Shown here: positions 26,084-37,212 of the stretch, piece after piece
How positions within the stretch are numbered: the stretch's first letter is position 1
How the letters are laid out: every line of letters begins with the position of its first letter
Source of the DNA: Pyrococcus furiosus DSM 3638
GTDB lineage: Archaea; Methanobacteriota_B; Thermococci; Thermococcales; Thermococcaceae
DNA length: 64,000 nt
Direction: 5' to 3'
NCBI RefSeq assembly: GCF_000007305.1
Contig: NC_003413.1
Span: 558,001 to 622,000 of the forward strand
Position numbers and translations under genes: made by a program
Notes under the pieces: model-generated
The model's input: only the letters and a program-made list of their open reading frames with translations
Database searches by the model: none
Told to the model about the DNA's origin: nothing

Positions 26084-26508
26084 ATCATTTCAACCTCCAT
26101 AAACCTTCTTGCTAGGAACATAAGCTTTCTCATGTTCTTGTACTTCCAATAGGCGTTTCTGAACTTCGAGGCCCAATACCTTAACTCAATGGGCTCCATC
26201 TCAAGAACCCTTTCCTCAAGCCTTCTCCAATCTCCTGGGTTTCTAAGAACGCCCATGACCACTCCATAGACCATTGCCCTTAGATAGGCATAGTCATCTT
26301 CAGTTATCATTCTCCTCTTCTTTACCTCAAACCCTAGCCCCTTGGCAAAGTCTGAATACTCTGGGAGAAATACTCTGGCCTTTGCTTCCACTCTCCCTAG
26401 TGTGCCGTCTTCAAAAATAGGATAAAATTCGGCGAGCTTCTGCTCCCTATTCACGGCAAGTTGCGCGGGCTTAATGTACTTCAGTTTTATGAGGTACTTC
26501 ATCCCCAT
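26080..26508 (-). CDS. Small conserved protein of the DUF499/DUF1156 operon, 142 aa
   Basis: I do not recognise a named family. The protein has a short beta-rich N-terminal part (LIKLKYIKPAQLAVNREQ, then EDGTLGRVEAKARVFLP) and a helical C-terminal half rich in Arg, Tyr and Trp (LRYWASKFRNAYWKYKNM). The start overlaps the DUF499 stop as TAATG, and its own stop overlaps the helicase start, so the three are translationally linked. Its fixed place between the ATPase and the helicase suggests an adaptor within one complex. Confidence 0.7.
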   Translation of the reverse strand: MGMKYLIKLKYIKPAQLAVNREQKLAEFYPIFEDGTLGRVEAKARVFLPEYSDFAKGLGFEVKKRRMITEDDYAYLRAMVYGVVMGVLRNPGDWRRLEERVLEMEPIELRYWASKFRNAYWKYKNMRKLMFLARRFMEVEMI

Positions 26509-29500
26509 TAGCTCTCCCTCCTTTTGAGCCTAAACCTTACCTTTCCAAATAGTGGCCTCAGCTTCTCGATCACCAGGTCGTTTATTACAACTTCTTCGCT
26601 CGCGACAACATCAACATTGAGAGCTGGGTTGCTCTCAAAGAACTCCTTCATTTCCTTTACTATGTGCTTGAAAATCTCCAAGTCAACGTCCTGGAACTCG
26701 GTTCTCCATAGTGGTTCCTCAAATTCAAGGCTTCCACTGGCACTTCCTTTGAACTCTATCCTGTCTAGAGAGTCCACGTCTTTAATGGAGTGAACTGAGA
26801 GTAGTATATATCCCTTGTGCTCTTCCTTTATCTCTTTAACTTCTATGACATCCTCTAACTTTGGAATTAGAAGTATTTTTGCCTCGGCTTCCTTTCCTTT
26901 GTTGCTCTTCCCTTTTATGATGACTTCCCTCTTAACCCTTGGAATCTTAGCTCTCCACTTAACCTTGGCTTCCTCTCCTCTAAGCTCAACTTCCTCAACT
27001 TCCAGCTCTCCAAAGCTCGAAGATAGGGACACTGTGAATTCGTCATCGCTTATCGGCTTCACAGTTACTTCAACTTCAATCTCTTCTCCCGGCTTGCCCG
27101 TTATGCTTGCCCTACTGACACTTATCTCGAATTCTCCCTCCATGACTTTCTTTTGTTCTCTCTTTTCTACTATGTATCCCCAAAGTATTCTGTCCAGATC
27201 TTCTTTTACTTCACATTCCTCACTAACTATGCTCCTCAATGGTATCGTGAGATTCTCCTCTGGTATGTAAATCTCATACCAAACTTTAATCCAGTACTTC
27301 TCACCGCCTTTTTCCACAATGAGGTCTTTTTCTTCATTTAGCAGGGAGCACAACTGCCTCTGAAGTGCTATTTCCCTGGGGAGTATTAAGTCTCTCACCT
27401 CTATATTGGCTGGTGGATGCCCTTTCTCCTCTTCGCTTGGTATCTCTTTGTAGACTTTTTTGAAGAAAATCCTTCCATCTCTCTCTATTCCCACCTTAAG
27501 CTCTTCTACTGCCCTCCTTATAATTTCAGTTAGCGCCTTATCAGCGATCATTGGTAGCTTTGGATTCGTCTTGAACACATTTCTCAGCTCTGAGAATGGA
27601 TATCCCTTTCCTGGGAAGTCTATTCCAACCTCTGCAAGAATATCTCTAAGCCACTCAAAGTCAGCCTCTTCATCTACCACTATCTTGCCCTTAGATACGA
27701 GGGCCGAGTATACGTTCTCAACGACTGACCTTGAGGATGGAGTTGCATCTATTATCTTTACCTCCTCACCCTCTGGGTAAGCAACGCGCCTGAATGAAGT
27801 TATTAATTGATTCTCCAAATCTTCGAGGGCTTTTTCCCTAATCTCCCTTACCATATTTCTCTGTATCTCCTCGACTTCTCTGCCGTACCTTCCATATGTA
27901 GACCTTATCTCTCTCATTACCTCATCGCAGGCCATAACCCTTGCAGTGAGTTCTATTAGCGCATCCAGTGAGTTTTCGACTAAGTAACAGATAACTACAG
28001 TGTTCCTGAACGTTCTTGCCGAGGTGTTCTCGAAGAATATCAGCCTTTCTAGGGTATCCTTACTTACGTCATCCCTAACGATAACCTCAAGCTTGTACTC
28101 TGGAGTGTCCCTAAGCTCTTGAGGATCTTTGGTAACTATTATCATGTTCTTCTTGAAGAATGGTATCTCTCCGCTAGAAGACCTTCCCCTTAAGCTTCTT
28201 CCCTCTCTAATGAATTTATCGGCGTAGTTGACAAGGGAACGCCAAGCATCTCCATAGCTAGTTTCAATTAGCTCCCTTGTTTTACTCTCCACTAGCTTGT
28301 TCACATTTGCTATCCTCCAGAACCAGAAGGTCTTGTCCTTCTTTGCAAGGTACATGAACTTCACGCTTTTTCCTATCTCTTCTACGGTGTCCCTGATATC
28401 TGCTGGTAGCCAATTGTTCCTCTCAAATGTATCTGGCTCGTAAACTCCCCTAGCAATGCTCTCTGGCACTGGAAATCCTGGGAGTGGAGTTGGGCTGTCA
28501 AACGGGTAAGTCTTTAGGAATATGTACTTCAATATTATTTTCGCTAACTCTGGATTTGACAATCCTTTAACTTTCTCTTCGTTGATATCAGCTTCCAAGA
28601 CTGCTTTGTAGTCTGCAAATGTTGTGCTCTTTCCAAAGAGAAGCCCTTTTATTGCCTCATCTTCTAGGTCTATGTGGTATGGCATTATTATCCCAGGAGG
28701 GTCGTTGATGAGCTTTCTCACAACTATCCTCGTAATCTTTATGAGATCTCTCGTCCTCTGGAGGCCAGTTCTCTCTATTATGTTTCTCAGCACCTCTATG
28801 TACTCTGGATGGAAGGGATAGCTAACTTCAAGAGCCTCAAAAAGGCCCGAGGCCATTCCGAATATTTCCCTGTTGCTCATGACTTCCCTCAACTTCAGCA
28901 AGATTCTGGTCTTCTCCTCCTCATCTATCCTCTTGAATATCCTCTTCTTCAAAACCCCAATGAGCTCGTTTTCCCTCCCCTCAGTCCTCATTGGGGAGTA
29001 GAGGTTATGTCCGGCTACCTTTGTTACAGCACTCCAGATGCTGTTGACGGTCTTCCTGTCGTATAGTTCCTCAACCTTTCCTTCCCCTTCCATTGGTAGG
29101 GTTAGTATCATAATGCTCCTAGTAACGGTTAACGCTTTCGCCAAGTTGTGGAGGAAATTAGCGACGTTCTCTGCGTAATTTCTATCATCCTCATTGGCGC
29201 TCCTTGAGAGAGTGTAAACGTGGTGGGCAATCTCATCAATGAGCAAGAGGACATTTTCATCTTGGAAGAGCTTTACCAACTCCTCTATCGGGGGAACAGT
29301 CAAGTTCCTGTCATAATCTTCCACGAGCTCGTACTTACCCAGGGAATTTGCTATGTATCCCCAAACGGTTCTAATCTTTCCGTTGAGCGGTTTGCTTGGC
29401 TGTCCAATGTTTGTTTGGCCATGCACGATTATTATCCTAGCCTTAACGTTTTCGGCTAGATAGCTTAACTCTTCCAATTTTTCTTTGATTTCTTTTCTCT

Positions 29501-29825
29501 GCCCTTCCAACACTTCTCTTTCTCTAAGCGCTCCTGGGTTCCTTAAAGCGTGGTACACGCTCAGTAGAGTGTGACTCTTACCTCCACCGAATAAAGAGTA
29601 GATTAGGATGACATTGTTCCTTTCCTCTCCCCTTAGCGTCTTTATCACTTTCTCTAAAATGTCAACTATTGAGGATGTGAAGTAAGTTCTCTTGAAGAAC
29701 TCAACTGAATCGAGGTAAATATTGGGTGCGTTTCCCTCCACTACTTTGTACAATTCGGGGGCCACTTCCTCATCAAGCCTTTCATCCAAAACGTCTTCCC
29801 AAACTTCATGCTTTCCAAACTTCAT
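26508..29825 (-). CDS. DUF499 (COG1483) AAA+ family ATPase
   Basis: The 1105-residue protein has Walker A SLFGGGKSHTLL (G80-T85) and Walker B NVLLLIDEIAHH (D197, E198), with the DUF499 signature around them. The C-terminal third (about residue 880 on) looks like immunoglobulin-like beta strands (GEIEVEVTVKPISDDEFTVS). DUF499 proteins occur next to DUF1156 methylases and SNF2 helicases in predicted defence islands, and I infer a motor or switch role. It starts within ATGA overlapping the methylase stop, behind GGGGTGAAATGTT. Confidence 0.9.
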   Translation of the reverse strand: MKFGKHEVWEDVLDERLDEEVAPELYKVVEGNAPNIYLDSVEFFKRTYFTSSIVDILEKVIKTLRGEERNNVILIYSLFGGGKSHTLLSVYHALRNPGALREREVLEGQRKEIKEKLEELSYLAENVKARIIIVHGQTNIGQPSKPLNGKIRTVWGYIANSLGKYELVEDYDRNLTVPPIEELVKLFQDENVLLLIDEIAHHVYTLSRSANEDDRNYAENVANFLHNLAKALTVTRSIMILTLPMEGEGKVEELYDRKTVNSIWSAVTKVAGHNLYSPMRTEGRENELIGVLKKRIFKRIDEEEKTRILLKLREVMSNREIFGMASGLFEALEVSYPFHPEYIEVLRNIIERTGLQRTRDLIKITRIVVRKLINDPPGIIMPYHIDLEDEAIKGLLFGKSTTFADYKAVLEADINEEKVKGLSNPELAKIILKYIFLKTYPFDSPTPLPGFPVPESIARGVYEPDTFERNNWLPADIRDTVEEIGKSVKFMYLAKKDKTFWFWRIANVNKLVESKTRELIETSYGDAWRSLVNYADKFIREGRSLRGRSSSGEIPFFKKNMIIVTKDPQELRDTPEYKLEVIVRDDVSKDTLERLIFFENTSARTFRNTVVICYLVENSLDALIELTARVMACDEVMREIRSTYGRYGREVEEIQRNMVREIREKALEDLENQLITSFRRVAYPEGEEVKIIDATPSSRSVVENVYSALVSKGKIVVDEEADFEWLRDILAEVGIDFPGKGYPFSELRNVFKTNPKLPMIADKALTEIIRRAVEELKVGIERDGRIFFKKVYKEIPSEEEKGHPPANIEVRDLILPREIALQRQLCSLLNEEKDLIVEKGGEKYWIKVWYEIYIPEENLTIPLRSIVSEECEVKEDLDRILWGYIVEKREQKKVMEGEFEISVSRASITGKPGEEIEVEVTVKPISDDEFTVSLSSSFGELEVEEVELRGEEAKVKWRAKIPRVKREVIIKGKSNKGKEAEAKILLIPKLEDVIEVKEIKEEHKGYILLSVHSIKDVDSLDRIEFKGSASGSLEFEEPLWRTEFQDVDLEIFKHIVKEMKEFFESNPALNVDVVASEEVVINDLVIEKLRPLFGKVRFRLKRRES

Positions 29826-32813
29826 AACATTTCACCCCTAACGGCCTTGATAAGCCTGTCCATTAGGATGACCTCATAAAGGCCATCTTTCTCCAATCTT
29901 TTCATGATCTCCCTCTCGTCTTTAATTCCCAGGGCGATAGAATAGACGTTCTTATAGTATGAAGCTACGAGCCTTGCTATGGCTATGGCTTCTTCTACCT
30001 CTGTTGGATGGTTTTTCTTGAGTTCCTCCTTTATTTCCTTAACCCTTGAAGCTCCCAGGAGTGAAGCATGCTCAAGTACGTGAAGAACATCTATTGCATT
30101 CCTATACTTTTCTGCATCCCTCTCCTTAATGAACTTCTGAAGTTCCCTAGTATCTAGGGCCTTCTTACCCAAAAGGTCGGGAGAGTATAGCGTAAGCTCA
30201 CCATTTACCTTCTTTAAGATTTCAAGCTTTAGCAGGCTTGAAGAATCTACGGCCGTAGCTAGGGTTAGTAGTATTATATCGTTCGGCGAAACCTTTGCGT
30301 TCCCAAAGAGCACCTTATAAGCTGTGTAGAATATCCCCTCTCTTGAGAGCATTTCAGCTTTTACATCTTCAGCTATAGCCCCAACTATTCCGTTAATCGT
30401 TGCTGGATATACATACCTCTCTAGGATTTCCCTCACGCTCAGCTCTCCCTTTGGGGATTTCACTGCTTTATACTTTGTAACTTCCGAGAGAACTGAGGCC
30501 ATTACACCATAGAGGAGATCCAATCCATGGTGTCCATAGGAGAGGAACTCTTTGGCACTCTTTACTCCTACCTCAGTTAAGATCTCTTCAAGGTCACTTG
30601 CCCAAACCTCTTTCTCTTCATTCTTCTTTCTCCAAACAACTACTACTGAAGTGTCAAGGGCCATCTTTCCTCTGGCGGTGACTCTCTGAGATGACTCAGT
30701 TCCCAGGGGGAATGCTCTTGTTATCTGGAGCTTTGCTTTTCTCCATCCGGCTTCTATTAAGGTAATCCAGCTTTCCAGATCGGTGTGGGCGTAGTAGGTA
30801 ACTAGTATTCCGTCATCCTTGAGGTGCTCCCTCATGGAGATGAAGGCCTGGCTGAAGAGGTTCTCAAAGTGCCGGACGGCTTTCTCCTTTTTGTTCCCAT
30901 CTTCCATAAAGCGGCCCGGATTAGTGGAGACTTCTTTCTTTGCAAATTCCTGCCACTGTGTCTTGATTTCCACCCATTTGGGGCCGATTCTTTTGAAAAA
31001 CGCTTCCTTGTGGAACCTTGGAACGAGTTTGCCGTTCTCAACGTCGCTCAAAGCCCTCTTGAGCCAGACATAGTAAAAGTCCGAAAGCTCTGTGTACGGG
31101 ACATCGTCGGCGTAGGGTGGGTCAGTCACGATGACGTCGAACTTCTCGCCGAGGTTGAGCGAGGTAGCGTCGCCCTGGAGAACTTTAACGGAGTTTTCTG
31201 TGAAATCGGCGAGGGTTCTCTGGGAGGAAGAAAGGGCGGAGGTGAGGTAATTCAAAGCTCTAATCTGAGAACGCAGAAATCGTTTAAATGTTCCAGTCAT
31301 ATCGACGTTGAAATAAACATCACACCAATTCCAGTTCATGGTAATACCTCTGCTGGCAAGAGTCTGATTTGGGAATAACCATGAAATTGTCCAATGATTA
31401 GTTACAGAGTTGAAATCCATATATCTCAACATCGCCATGCTCAAATACGTCGCCACGGCCTCCGCGTACTCAAAGGCTTTCTCTTCGCTCCAGCCTTCCT
31501 TGAGCTTCTCCTCCTCGATTCTCTTACCAGTTTCCCTTATCAACCTCACGATCTTTATGAGGGTGAGAAGCTGACGGGGGTTGAAGTATTTGTCCCAAGT
31601 ATCCATGCCATGTAAAAGCGTTGGGAAGTTGGCTGGAGGCTGAAGTTGATAATATGCGACTTTTTCACTCGGCACGTCCGGGTCTCCCTTCTCAAGCATC
31701 TCCCTGACTTTTTCTTTTGCCTTCCAAAGCTTCTCGTTGTCCTCCCTTGTGGCGGGCTCGAAGATCAAATCTTTGTTTTTAACCTTCACCTTCACTAGTA
31801 ATCTTTGCCTCGCAAACCTTTCATCTCCTTCGTGGTACTTCTTCAAAGCGAACTTCACATAGAAGTCTACATCCCTTCCCCTGGGCTTCTCGATGTAGTG
31901 ATTTCCATCCTCATCCACATACTTAATCACGTTACCACATGATAAGCAGACAAGCTGGCTCTTCCTCGCTTCTATGTTTGGCTTTGGAACTCTAAAAACA
32001 ACCTTGCTTCCCTCTATTTTAACGTCCTCTTCCTTGATCTTTCCACTTTCGATGGCCTTCTTGACCTTTTCCACGTATCCCTTTCCCTCCAGGACTATTT
32101 CTCCCCTCTCCGTGCTTACCTTGGCTCTTGAAACATCTGCGAATATCTCGTTTAGGTCAATTATCCTAACCTCTCCATTGGGCTCTACCTTCATGTAGGC
32201 GAGCCTCTTGTAGCTCTTCTCATCTTTAACTCTTGCGAGCCAGAAGTTCCCTACGGCTGGAGTCCACCTTCCACAGTGGGGGCACTTAACTTCCCAGGTG
32301 CCTATGTAAACGGCTACATCATCATCGTAGAGTTCCCTAATCTCGGGGTCGTTCTTGAGTTGCTCGGTTATCCAGTTCCCCCACTTCTCCACGTCCTTAA
32401 CCAATAACCAATTGTCTCCCAAACTTCTTTGGATACTCAAGAACGGCCTTGAGGAAGATATATGCAGTGGGTAAGAGCTCGACTGCGGTAACATCAAGTC
32501 CTAACCTTAAACCCTCGAGTGGGATTGAGCCAAACCCAGCAAAAGGATCGAGAAGCTTCTTCCCCATAAACATTGGCTCTGGGTTAGCTTTGTGGCCTTC
32601 GCTAAGCCTTATCTTGGATTTAAACTTGTTAACATCATAATCTTCTGGGAGAAGGGAGGCCGCAATTATAGCTCTCGCCCCTATCAATGGCTTTCGTGTC
32701 CACCAGAAGACCATTTCCCAGTAAGGAGGCCTCCCTGGACCCTTCTCCTTTAGACTCATTCTATTAACTTCTTCAACTGGAAAACTAGGACTTTCAATTA
32801 ATCTCCTTTCCAT
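29822..32813 (-). pseudogene. DUF1156 (COG1743) adenine-specific DNA methylase, split by a 7-bp tandem duplication
   Basis: Removing one copy of the 7-bp repeat at 32398-32411 joins both parts into one 994-residue protein through KKFGRQLVKDVEKWGNW. SAM-binding motif I (LLDPFAGFGSIPLEGL, near residue 89) lies before the break. The Zn ribbon (CPHC near 175, CLSC near 287) and catalytic DPPY (562-565, FDVIVTDPPYADD) lie after it. ATG 32813 (MERRLIESP) is chosen for TCTGGTGTATGTA upstream. As written, the first frame stops after LVIG and no obvious start serves the second. The gene heads the operon, so its loss would leave the downstream helicase and ATPase without the methylase. Confidence 0.88.
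32398..32411. repeat. 7-bp tandem duplication (TAACCAA x2) inside the methylase gene
   Basis: TAACCAATAACCAA (TTGGTTA twice on the coding strand) shifts the frame by one. Deleting one unit restores the expected protein exactly. Confidence 0.9.
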
Positions 32814-32872
32814 TACATACACCAGAAACATTTATTTTAACATAGCGTTATAAACTTATTTGGGGGAGTTTA

Positions 32873-33298
32873 ATGAAGGCGGTGACGTTTCCAGTCCCCT
32901 GGGAGTATCTAAAGAGAATATTCGAGGGAAAAAACGTCTTTGTGAAGCCAGCAACTCTTAGGGTTGAGGAAGGAATGAAGGTTATCTTCTACGCTTCAAG
33001 GGAGAATCAAGGATGGCATGGGGAAGCTGAGGTTGAGAGGGTTGAGTACTACACAAGCGTTGAAGAGATAATCAAGAAGTACAGGGACAAGCTTTTCCTA
33101 ACCCCCGAGGAACTAAGGAGGTATGAAAGGGATAGGGCCAGGTGGGATTCTGGGAGGAGAAAGAGGCCATGGATGGTCCTAGTTCTCAGGAACATCGAGA
33201 AGTATCCTAGAGTTGTGAAGCCAAAGAAGTTTATCGTTGTCTCTGGAAGGTACGTGGATGAGAAAGAGTATGAAGAGATTAGGAGAAGTACGAGCTGA
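32873..33298 (+). CDS. DUF365 family PUA/ASCH-like protein
   Basis: The 141-residue protein begins KAVTFPVPWEYLKRIFEGK and continues with FVKPATLRVEEGMKVIFYAS, the pattern of DUF365, a small PUA/ASCH-like beta-barrel thought to bind RNA or modified bases. It starts at ATG 32873, divergent from the DUF1156 methylase; a single TATA-like element (GTTATAAAC) in the 59-bp gap could serve both. An ASCH/EVE-like reader beside a DNA methylase is suggestive, but a role in the same system is only an inference. Its 3' end overlaps the next convergent gene by 20 bp. Confidence 0.72.
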   Translation: MKAVTFPVPWEYLKRIFEGKNVFVKPATLRVEEGMKVIFYASRENQGWHGEAEVERVEYYTSVEEIIKKYRDKLFLTPEELRRYERDRARWDSGRRKRPWMVLVLRNIEKYPRVVKPKKFIVVSGRYVDEKEYEEIRRSTS

Positions 33299-34396
33299 AA
33301 ATTTCCAAGGCAATCACCATGCCCAAAAGGCGTAGGTAGGCTTCATAAGTAGCGGAAGGATAGTACTTCAGGAGAGGGTTGTTTGGATCAGAGAGCTTTG
33401 GGAGTGCATGCTCATCTAGCTCCCTAAGCTCAAGGAGGACGTAGTTGGAGAGTAGCTCTGCATAAGGGCCTTTACCTTTTTTCTCTGCAAAAGCAAGGGC
33501 CTTCTTGTAGACCTCTTCCCTAATCCCGGTTATGTTGTAGGGTACGTCCCTCTCACTTTGAAGCCCTCCCCCAATGAAGTATGGGTGAGGAGCATTGGCC
33601 CACTCTGATTCCGTCAAGTTAAGGTATGCAAGTGCTACTGAGTAGTACCACAAGGCTAGAGATTTTTCACCTCTTTTATAGCTCTCCTCTGACATGTTTA
33701 GCCAGGCTGAGGCAAGGACTACTAAGCCGGTTTTTTGAGTTTATCTTCCTTTAAGGCCTCTTCCATCTCTATGATTTTCTTTCGGGTCTCGCTGATGTTG
33801 GAGAGGCCAAAGTTTATTCTCATATATTTATCATCTATGTGCTCCCTAATGAAGGGAATTAGATAATCTGTTGTGAGAGCTGCTCTTACTGATGTCATGT
33901 TCGGGTTCTGAGACCATCCCAAGTAAAGCTCCGCAACAGTCAACCACGGAGACTGTCCTCTTGTCTCTTCAATCTCCCTTATTTCATTTAGCAGCTTTTC
34001 TACCTCACTCAAAGCTAGGCTGACGTTTCCCTTAGTATTGTTACACTCCATTTTGTCAGCTATTAGGTAAGCAAAAGTTGGAACAAACGTGTAAATTTTA
34101 GCTGAGTAGAAGTCCTTCTCCATATCACCCATCAAAATGCTGCATTTTCTTGTACTGTTAAGCTCTGAGAAAAGGGATTTTATTCGAGGTATTAATGATT
34201 CATCCGTAGTAAGGTCGCTGAAATTTACTAGAGAAAACTGTTCCCTCATTTCTTCAATGTACTCTCTTGGGTATACATACGGGGAGGAAGGTTCCTCCTT
34301 GTCCTTTGAAAGTAACTCAGGAATTCCAATGAAGTAGGCTCCAATTAAAATGAAAACGACTACAAAGACCGCGAACTTAATATCCAGATCATCCAT
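33279..34396 (-). pseudogene. Membrane-anchored helical protein, frameshifted in an A6 run
   Basis: Two adjacent frames look like one protein. The first (ATG 34396, behind GGAGGCATTTGC) has an N-terminal membrane segment (FAVFVVVFILIGAYFIG) and ends KLKKPA. Adding one A to the A6 run at 33731-33736 (coding strand) gives KLKKTGLVVLASAWLNMSEE and continues in frame to the stop at 33279. The joined product of about 372 residues is helical, with an outside-facing Tyr/Trp-rich part (ALWYYSVALAYLNLTESEW). The family is not recognised. The homopolymer makes a sequencing error possible. Confidence 0.65.
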
Positions 34397-34551
34397 GCAA
34401 ATGCCTCCAGTTATTCTTTGAAGTGTTAATACATACATCAACTTCTAATTATTCAATTTAAACCTTTTGTCTAGTAAATTGTTACAGTGTTAAATGAGTA
34501 CCAACGACCTTATACCAAAACTTTTTGAATTGACTTTTCGAGCCGATTTTG

Positions 34552-36519
34552 ATGAACATAAAGAGCTTCATAAACAGGCTTAAGGAGCTAGTTGAAATCG
34601 AGAGGGAAGCTGAAATAGAGGCTATGAGGTTGGAGATGAAAAGGCTTAGCGGAGTGGAGAGGGAGAGGTTAGGTAGGGCAATTCTCAGCTTAAACGGTAA
34701 AATCGTTGGTGAAGAGCTCGGTTATTTCTTGGTTAAGTACGGAAGGAATAAGGAGATAAAGACCGAGATCAGCGTTGGGGATTTGGTTGTTATAAGCAAG
34801 AGGGATCCCCTGAAGAGCGACCTCCTGGGAACTGTTGTTGAGAAGGGGAAGAGATTCATCGTCGTTGCCTTAGAACCAGTCCCAGAGTGGGCCCTTAGAG
34901 ATGTGAGGATAGACCTCTACGCCAACGATATAACATTCAAGAGGTGGATCGAAAACCTCGACAGGGTTAGGAAGGCTGGAAAAAAGGCTTTAGAGTTTTA
35001 CTTAGGTTTAGATGAGCCTTCCCAGGGGGAGGAAGTGAGCTTTGAACCCTTTGATAAGAGCCTAAACCCCTCTCAAAGGAAAGCGATAGCTAAGGCTTTA
35101 GGTAGTGAAGACTTCTTCCTTATCCACGGCCCCTTTGGAACTGGAAAGACGAGGACTTTAGTTGAGCTGATTAGGCAGGAGGTAAAGAGGGGGAACAAAG
35201 TTCTAGCTACAGCTGAGAGCAACGTTGCCGTGGACAATTTAGTTGAAAGATTGGCCAAAGATGGAGTTAAGATAGTTAGGGTTGGGCACCCAAGTAGGGT
35301 TTCGAGGCATTTGCACGAGACAACTTTAGCTTACCTCATTACTCAGCACGAGCTCTACGGTGAGCTTAGGGAGCTTAGGGTGATAGGGCAGAGTTTGGCA
35401 GAGAAGAGGGACACATATACAAAGCCGACTCCAAAGTTCAGGAGGGGACTGAGTGATGCTGAGATAATTAAGTTGGCCGAGAAGGGAAGAGGGGCTAGAG
35501 GACTCTCAGCTAGACTAATAAAGGAGATGGCCGAGTGGATAAAGCTAAACAGGCAGGTTCAGAAGGCCTTTGAAGATGCTAGAAAGCTTGAGGAGAGGAT
35601 TGCGAGGGATATAATTAGGGAAGCCGATGTGGTTTTGACAACTAACTCTTCTGCAGCCCTTGATGTTGTTGATGCTACCGATTATGATGTTGCGATAATA
35701 GATGAAGCAACTCAGGCAACTATACCGAGCATATTAATACCTCTCAACAAGGTTGATAGGTTTATACTTGCTGGAGACCACAAGCAACTACCACCAACTA
35801 TCTTAAGCTTGGAGGCCCAGGAGCTCTCCCACACGCTTTTCGAGGGTTTAATTGAGAAGTACCCATGGAAGAGCGAAATGCTGACAATTCAGTATAGGAT
35901 GAATGAGAGGATAATGGAGTTTCCGAGCAGGGAGTTTTACGATGGAAGAATAGTTGCTGATGAAAGTGTAAAAAACATAACTCTGGCCGACCTGGGAATT
36001 AAAGTTAATGCTAGTGGAATATGGAGGGACATCCTAGATCCAAACAACGTCCTCGTGTTCATAGATACTTGCATGCTCGAAAATAGGTTCGAGAGGCAGA
36101 GAAGGGGAAGCGAAAGCAGGGAGAATCCCTTGGAGGCCAAGATAGTGAGCAAAATCGTTGAAAAGCTCTTGGAAAGTGGGGTTAAAGCGGAAATGATGGG
36201 AGTGATTACACCTTACGATGACCAGAGGGATTTGATAAGCTTGAATGTTCCCGAAGAAGTTGAGGTCAAGACTGTGGATGGTTACCAGGGAAGGGAGAAG
36301 GAAGTGATAATTCTATCATTTGTCCGCTCTAACAAAGCGGGAGAGATCGGCTTTCTCAAGGACTTGAGGAGGCTAAACGTGTCCTTAACTAGGGCTAAGA
36401 GGAAGCTTATCATGATTGGCGATTCCTCAACGCTTTCATCTCACGAAACCTACAGGAGGTTAATCGAGCACGTGAGGGAGAAGGGGTTATATGTTGTGCT
36501 AACGAAGGATAGCATTTGA
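34552..36519 (+). CDS. SF1B DNA/RNA helicase, IGHMBP2/Hcs1-like
   Basis: The 655-residue UPF1-like helicase has an N-terminal coiled coil and OB/1B region, Walker A FLIHGPFGTGKTRTL (near residue 195), motif Ia ATAESNVAVDNL, DEAT box AIIDEATQATIP (near 385), motif III LAGDHKQLPPT, motif V VDGYQGREKE and motif VI LNVSLTRAKRKL. Eukaryotic and archaeal relatives unwind DNA or RNA 5' to 3'. ATG 34552 is used rather than TTG 34549. No clear ribosome site is present, so the transcript may be leaderless or nearly so. It looks like a core gene bordering the island. Confidence 0.92.
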   Translation: MNIKSFINRLKELVEIEREAEIEAMRLEMKRLSGVERERLGRAILSLNGKIVGEELGYFLVKYGRNKEIKTEISVGDLVVISKRDPLKSDLLGTVVEKGKRFIVVALEPVPEWALRDVRIDLYANDITFKRWIENLDRVRKAGKKALEFYLGLDEPSQGEEVSFEPFDKSLNPSQRKAIAKALGSEDFFLIHGPFGTGKTRTLVELIRQEVKRGNKVLATAESNVAVDNLVERLAKDGVKIVRVGHPSRVSRHLHETTLAYLITQHELYGELRELRVIGQSLAEKRDTYTKPTPKFRRGLSDAEIIKLAEKGRGARGLSARLIKEMAEWIKLNRQVQKAFEDARKLEERIARDIIREADVVLTTNSSAALDVVDATDYDVAIIDEATQATIPSILIPLNKVDRFILAGDHKQLPPTILSLEAQELSHTLFEGLIEKYPWKSEMLTIQYRMNERIMEFPSREFYDGRIVADESVKNITLADLGIKVNASGIWRDILDPNNVLVFIDTCMLENRFERQRRGSESRENPLEAKIVSKIVEKLLESGVKAEMMGVITPYDDQRDLISLNVPEEVEVKTVDGYQGREKEVIILSFVRSNKAGEIGFLKDLRRLNVSLTRAKRKLIMIGDSSTLSSHETYRRLIEHVREKGLYVVLTKDSI

Positions 36520-36580
36520 TTTCTAGGAAAGATTATTTCTTAGGAGAAATATTAATATAGTTGAAATACTAATTTACTAG

Positions 36581-37212
<632 letters not shown>

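Noticed and set aside
26500-31400. Many long plus-strand open frames opposite the DUF499, helicase and methylase genes
   Set aside because: They are Ser/Leu-rich mirror images of purine-rich coding strands, without ribosome sites or domains, so they are shadows.
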